From positions 62,001 to 126,000 of the forward strand of contig NZ_VLTK01000010.1 of the NCBI RefSeq assembly GCF_007558825.1: a stretch of 64,000 bases of DNA. Direction: 5' to 3'. Shown piece after piece: positions 60,107 through 64,000 of this stretch; the first letter of the stretch is position 1, and each line of letters begins with the position of its first letter. The notes below the pieces were generated by a model. That model ran no database searches. It was not told the origin of the DNA and saw nothing but the letters and a program-made list of their open reading frames with translations. Made by a program: the position numbers and the translations under genes. The stretch is from Brevibacterium aurantiacum (GTDB lineage Bacteria; Actinomycetota; Actinomycetes; Actinomycetales; Brevibacteriaceae).

Positions 60107-61084
60107 CTACCCTCGGGTTGCCAGATCTCGGATCGCAGCCGCATATGACCCGTGCTTGGCGAACCCGTTCTCTGTCGCATCGGTCCAGCCTTTCAATGAC
60201 TGTTGGCACGATTCCATGAGCTGGTGGGCGGCCTGGCTCAGTCCGGACCGTCGGAAGACGAAGCCGAAGGGGCTTTCGATGAGGGGATCCGTGTCGAAGA
60301 TCGTCGCGCCCTGCCGATATGCAGTAAGTGCCATGCGCAGCGGGAGGAACGTGAACATGTCTCCGCTGAGCACGAATGCCAACTGGGTCGAACGGTTTGG
60401 GCAGATGGCCTGCGGGGTGAATTTCGCTCCACATTCTTCGAACACTTTTGCCACTGCGGTGTTCTCCCGGTTTGCCAGGTGGGAGACCGCAATGGGAATC
60501 TCTGGGAGCTCTGAAATCCTGACGACGTCCATCTCAGAGACATCAGCCAAGGAATGAGCAGACTTCGGTGGTGCTACGAGCAGGAGTCTCTGCGTCCCAA
60601 TCGTCAAGGAAGATAACTGTGGGTGTTCGGCTATCGGCAATGAAGTGAACCCGAGTTCCGAATGCCCGGTTTCCACCGCAGCCGCCAGGCCCGCAGCACT
60701 ATCAGCCTCTGAGATGGAGTATTGGAGTTCAGGATTGCTGCGCATGAAGGCCGATGCCCACGAGACGAGCGCGTCACTGGAGAGCTCTGGCATCGTGGTG
60801 ATGGTCAGGATCCCCGTTTTTGCATCCTGGATCTCTCTGGCATGATCCGACACCGCTAAGACACCCCGCAGCGCCCTGCGTGCATCGGAGACCAATGCCA
60901 GTCCGGCCGGAGACGGAGTCAGCCTCCGGCCAGTCCTCACGAACAGATCGACTTTGAGTTCTCGTTCGAGAACCCTCAGCACTTGAGAAATGGTCGGTTG
61001 TGCGACGTGCAGTGCCTCTGCAGCTCGGCTGACTCCGCCGTGATCGACGACAGCGACGAAATACTCAAGGTGCCTGAGTTCCAT
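60107..61084 (-). CDS. LysR-family transcriptional regulator
   Basis: 325 residues. The N-terminal helix-turn-helix is MELRHLEYFVAVVDHGGVSRAAEALHVAQPTISQVLRVLERELKVDLFVRTGRRLTPSPAG; the rest is the LysR substrate-binding domain. It lies 9 bases after the acyl-CoA dehydrogenase gene on the same strand, so it is probably co-transcribed with the operon it regulates, unlike the usual divergent arrangement. Confidence 0.93.
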   Translation of the reverse strand: MELRHLEYFVAVVDHGGVSRAAEALHVAQPTISQVLRVLERELKVDLFVRTGRRLTPSPAGLALVSDARRALRGVLAVSDHAREIQDAKTGILTITTMPELSSDALVSWASAFMRSNPELQYSISEADSAAGLAAAVETGHSELGFTSLPIAEHPQLSSLTIGTQRLLLVAPPKSAHSLADVSEMDVVRISELPEIPIAVSHLANRENTAVAKVFEECGAKFTPQAICPNRSTQLAFVLSGDMFTFLPLRMALTAYRQGATIFDTDPLIESPFGFVFRRSGLSQAAHQLMESCQQSLKGWTDATENGFAKHGSYAAAIRDLATRG

Positions 61085-61093
61085 CCTCCAATT

Positions 61094-62278
61094 CTATTTC
61101 ACACGGTAGGAGTCGGGCAGCGTCTCGTACTTCGCCATCTGTTTGATCATCGCTCGACCGAGGTTTCTGCGATGGATCGGCGACGATCCTTCGTAGATCC
61201 TCAGGCCTCGAACGTCTCGCCACATTCGTGGAACAGGGTGGGGGCCGACGATTCCTTCACCACCGAGCAGTTGAACGCATTCGTCGGCGACTCGGCTGGC
61301 CATTTCTGTACAGTACAGTTTTGCGGCCGAGATCCGATGCCGGGCGATGATGCCTTCGTCGAAGGTACGGGCACTTTCCAAGGTCAGAGCTCGGCCGGCT
61401 TCGAGCTGCGCGAAACACTCGCCCAGTGTGTTCTGCACGACGCCGAGGTCTGCCAGCGGAGCCCCGAACTGAGCGCGTTGGCTGACATGGGCAACGGTTT
61501 CTTCCAGCATCCGTGTGGCTTGCGCGACAGCGGTCGCTGCCACGTGCATTCGGGCGTGATTGATTCCCCGCAGCGCCATCTTCATTCCGGTTCCTTCGGC
61601 GTCTCCGACCAGCGCGTCGGCAGGTACCGCGACCTCATTGAGTTCGATTTCCGCAACTGGGCCGGTTTCATGACCGTTCATCATGTCGGCGGCCCGCGTT
61701 GTCACTCCCTCGCTCAACCGGTCAACGATGAAGCAGCTGGGGTCCTCCGCCTCGTCCGTGTTCGCGAAGATGAATAGCTGGTCTGCCCAGGCGGCATTGG
61801 TGATGTATCGCTTACCGCCGTTGAGCACCCACCCGTCAGCGGTCTTCCGCGCGTGAGTGCCCAGCGCCTTGGCATCCGAGCCTGCCTCCGGTTCGGTCAA
61901 TCCGAATGCGGTGACCGTGTCGCCCCCGGCCATCGCCGGCAGCCACTTTTCCCGTTGTTCCTGTGTTCCGAATTCGTTGAGCCCCTGTGAGCAGAGGCCG
62001 ATGACGGTGGAGAATCGCGAACGGTACACGGCCGATGCTCGGGTGAATTCCAGGGTCAGCTTGACCTGTTCTTCCATGGACCAGGCCAGACCACCGAGTT
62101 CTCGGGGGATGGAGATTCCGAAGAGTCCCAAGGATTTCATGTCCTCGACGATCCGTTCGGGTACGGCCCCGGTCCGAACCATTTCGGCCTCGCCCGGGAT
62201 GAGCACCTCGCTTGTGAATGCGGCGACTTGTTCCAGATACTCCGAGAAATTCAGTTCTTTGATAGCTGGGTCAATCAT
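61094..62278 (-). CDS. Acyl-CoA dehydrogenase
   Basis: 394 residues. Motifs: FGLTEPEAGSDAKALGTHA, NGGKRYITNAAWAD (FAD and substrate contacts), QLLGGEGIVGPHPVPRMWRDVRGLRIYEGSSPIHRRNLGR, where the Glu of YEG is the likely catalytic base. Third gene of the MFS-CoA transferase-ACAD-LysR run, 97 bases after the CoA transferase. It would oxidise the acyl-CoA made by the transferase. Confidence 0.93.
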   Translation of the reverse strand: MIDPAIKELNFSEYLEQVAAFTSEVLIPGEAEMVRTGAVPERIVEDMKSLGLFGISIPRELGGLAWSMEEQVKLTLEFTRASAVYRSRFSTVIGLCSQGLNEFGTQEQREKWLPAMAGGDTVTAFGLTEPEAGSDAKALGTHARKTADGWVLNGGKRYITNAAWADQLFIFANTDEAEDPSCFIVDRLSEGVTTRAADMMNGHETGPVAEIELNEVAVPADALVGDAEGTGMKMALRGINHARMHVAATAVAQATRMLEETVAHVSQRAQFGAPLADLGVVQNTLGECFAQLEAGRALTLESARTFDEGIIARHRISAAKLYCTEMASRVADECVQLLGGEGIVGPHPVPRMWRDVRGLRIYEGSSPIHRRNLGRAMIKQMAKYETLPDSYRVK

Positions 62279-62328
62279 TTCTAACTCTTTCTAAAACGGT
62301 CGGGAGGGGCTGTGGAACAGCGTTTGAG

Positions 62329-62345
62329 GGCCTGGCAGGCAGGCC
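62329..62345 (-). terminator. Small hairpin between CoA transferase and acyl-CoA dehydrogenase genes
   Basis: GGCCTG-GCAGG-CAGGCC, a perfect 6-bp stem. It may only attenuate or process the transcript. Confidence 0.3.
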
Positions 62346-62375
62346 TATTGGTGCGAGCGTGGTTGTGGGAGTGCG

Positions 62376-63497
62376 TCAGTTCGTCACGCGGATGCCTGCA
62401 CCGACGGGCGGGGCGCCCTGGGTCGAGTTGCCACGCTCGCCATTGAAGACAACGGGAAGGGTCGGTAGCAGCAGCCATTCTCCAGCCGATGATTCGACCT
62501 CAGACAGCATCCCGCCTGCTTGCAGATCCGGATCCTCGCGGATCTCGTCCAGGGTCCTGATCAGTCCGCATACGATCCCCGACTCACGGAGCATGTCCAC
62601 CGCGGCGACCGCGCTCATTCCGCTCAGAGCATCGGCGATTGCTTCGAGTAGGGCCGGTCGGTTCTCTACTCGGCATCTGTTCGTGGCAAACCTGTCATCG
62701 CCGAGGAGATCTTCTCGGCCGATGGCCCGACACAGAGCAGACCATTTCGCATCCGTGTATGCGGAGAGGACGAAGCTTGACCCGTTCACGGTGATGACTT
62801 CGGCAGCGGGGGCAGCATGCTGTTGGCCATTGCCTTTGCGAGTCGGTGCTTGCCCCGTCATTGCGTACTCGGCCCATTGGGCGCCCTGGGCATGAACGGT
62901 GGCTTCCATCAGAGAGGTCTCAACCAAAGAGCCATGCCCGTCACGGTCACGAGCGACGACTGCGGCGAGCACTCCGCTGGTCAATGCGTGGGATGCGAGT
63001 ACGTCGGCGACGGCGAAGCCGACTCGCTGAGGCTCTCCGTCGGCTTCGCCGGTCAGGCCCAACACCCCGAATTCGGCCTGGGCCATAATGTCCAAACCTG
63101 GGCTTCCGGCGTGTGGGCCCAAGCGCCCGAAACCGGAGACCACTCCGCAGATGAGCTGAGGGAAACGCTGCGAGAGTGTCGACCAATCAACTCCCAGTTT
63201 CACTGCGGTTCGAGGCAGGAAGTTGTGGATGACCACATCGGCGGTGGCGGCCATGTCGTAAAAGGTCGCTCGACCTTCTTCAGTGCTGAGGTCAAGCGCG
63301 CAACTGGTCTTCCCGCGGTTGCACGCTTCGACCATCGTGTCTCCGAAGAGACCGATGTTACGGGCCTGCTCACCATGTGGTGGTTCGATCTTAATGACCT
63401 GGGCCCCCATGTCTGCGAAGTTCTGGCCTGCGAGTGGAGCAGAAATATACTGTCCGAGGTCGAGAATCGTCAGACCCTGCAGTGGCTGCGTACTCAT
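62376..63497 (-). CDS. Class III CoA transferase (CaiB/BaiF family)
   Basis: 373 residues. LQGLTILDLGQYISAPLAGQNFADMGAQVIKIEPP is the CoA-binding start, and RVGFAVADVLASHALTSGVLAAV has the catalytic-Asp region (Asp165). It directly abuts the MFS transporter gene (no intervening base). It activates an unknown carboxylate by CoA transfer for the following acyl-CoA dehydrogenase. Confidence 0.93.
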   Translation of the reverse strand: MSTQPLQGLTILDLGQYISAPLAGQNFADMGAQVIKIEPPHGEQARNIGLFGDTMVEACNRGKTSCALDLSTEEGRATFYDMAATADVVIHNFLPRTAVKLGVDWSTLSQRFPQLICGVVSGFGRLGPHAGSPGLDIMAQAEFGVLGLTGEADGEPQRVGFAVADVLASHALTSGVLAAVVARDRDGHGSLVETSLMEATVHAQGAQWAEYAMTGQAPTRKGNGQQHAAPAAEVITVNGSSFVLSAYTDAKWSALCRAIGREDLLGDDRFATNRCRVENRPALLEAIADALSGMSAVAAVDMLRESGIVCGLIRTLDEIREDPDLQAGGMLSEVESSAGEWLLLPTLPVVFNGERGNSTQGAPPVGAGIRVTN

Positions 63498-64000
63498 TCA
63501 GTTCTCCTTGCGGCTTGCGTATATAGCGCTCGCAGCCAACAGCTTGCGACGCGATTTCTCTGGATCTAGGAGACTTCCGCCCAGTAGTGCACAGACGATG
63601 ATGGCGACCCCGACGACGCGGAACGCCAGACCGTATCCGGCTTCAACACTCGAGGCACTGTCGACCAGAAGTCCGATCACGTAGGGAGCCGAGATCCCCG
63701 CGATGCTGTAGAAGCCGATGATGCACCCGAAGAAGGGAACTCGCTGCTTGGCAGGCAGAAAGTCCGCTGCACCGGCGAACGCAATCGAGAAGGCCACGCT
63801 ATTGATCGAGAAGGCGGCGACGACGAAGATACTTTGGATGAGACCCGAATCGATGGAGCTGAAGATGATGAAGCTGACACCAGCGAAGATCAGGGCGAAT
63901 GCGGTGAGGTAGCTGCGGGCGAACTTCGAGGAGAAGCCTCGTTTGATCAGCCACCCGGACAGTGCGCCCGAAGAGATGAGGACAACGACGGCGAAGGCGT
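63498..64000 (-). CDS. MFS transporter (C-terminal part; 5' end outside window)
   Basis: The minus-strand frame is open to the window edge; 167 codons are visible including the stop. Hydrophobic segments with FSINSVAFSIAFAGAADFLPAKQRVPFFGCIIGFYSIAGISAPYVIGLL are typical of the second half of anion:cation symporters (ACS-like). It appears to lead the operon with the CoA transferase, dehydrogenase and LysR genes and so probably imports their carboxylate substrate. Confidence 0.85.
   Translation of the reverse strand, partial: AFAVVVLISSGALSGWLIKRGFSSKFARSYLTAFALIFAGVSFIIFSSIDSGLIQSIFVVAAFSINSVAFSIAFAGAADFLPAKQRVPFFGCIIGFYSIAGISAPYVIGLLVDSASSVEAGYGLAFRVVGVAIIVCALLGGSLLDPEKSRRKLLAASAIYASRKEN

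Noticed and set aside
1..64000. Search by eye for tRNA, rRNA, CRISPR arrays, insertion sequences, integrases or phage genes
   Set aside because: None seen. The only regular repeats are the protein-coding DP repeats at 49083-49472, which are degenerate and lack spacers.

Overview
The window is high-GC DNA from an actinobacterium. Gene families, ribosome-binding sites and the many GntR, TetR and MarR regulators with short catabolic operons point to Micrococcales. Brevibacterium is my best guess, but that is inference, because no rRNA or tRNA gene is present to settle it. I saw no transposase, prophage, integrase or CRISPR array. The region reads as a metabolic-versatility segment in which most regulators sit beside, or diverge from, the genes they probably control.

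1-8 kb: a sialic-acid locus (SSS symporter, NanA with a frameshift, NanK, NanE) faces NagB and a GntR regulator. The GntR promoter has a perfect -10 box overlapping a 20-bp inverted repeat. NagA, needed between NanE and NagB, is not in the window. An SPFH/band-7 membrane protein and an OhrR-Ohr peroxide module follow.

8-16 kb: malic enzyme, a TetR/SDR divergent pair with twin operators, a TetR/flavodoxin-fold oxidoreductase pair, a two-subunit family I CoA transferase and a histidine phosphatase.

15-28 kb: a 2-hydroxycarboxylate transporter diverges from a class III CoA transferase, an HMG-CoA-lyase-like protein that lacks the catalytic cysteine, and a GntR regulator. Next come an M20 amidohydrolase with two small integral membrane proteins (one DUF5058-like) and a divergent two-unit AsnC regulator, then DUF4166, SDR, quinone reductase/MarR and HemD genes.

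28-37 kb: a D-tartrate module (DASS transporter, D-tartrate dehydratase, GntR) with tandem perfect palindromes, then DUF2000/AraC, a hydratase-family gene, a quinone reductase and a CPBP protease/TetR pair.

37-49 kb: a CoA-thioester catabolic island with epoxide-hydrolase-like hydrolase, TetR, APH-like kinase plus acyl-CoA dehydrogenase, oxidoreductases, MaoC dehydratase, a frameshifted phosphotriesterase-like gene, an MHS transporter, an SDR and an acyl-CoA ligase. A nearly identical 14-mer precedes the MaoC and ligase genes.

48-53 kb: the most distinctive part. An LPXTG-anchored VWA/SpaA surface protein with a DP-repeat stalk diverges from a 602-aa protein that fuses an ECF sigma factor, a zinc anti-sigma domain, a membrane span and a long acidic outer tail ending in a His/Cys motif.

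53-64 kb: an IclR-controlled operon (MHS transporter, isocitrate-lyase-family lyase, D-2-hydroxyacid dehydrogenase), a CitA/CitB-type two-component system without a linked transporter, and an operon of MFS transporter, class III CoA transferase, acyl-CoA dehydrogenase and LysR that runs off the right edge.
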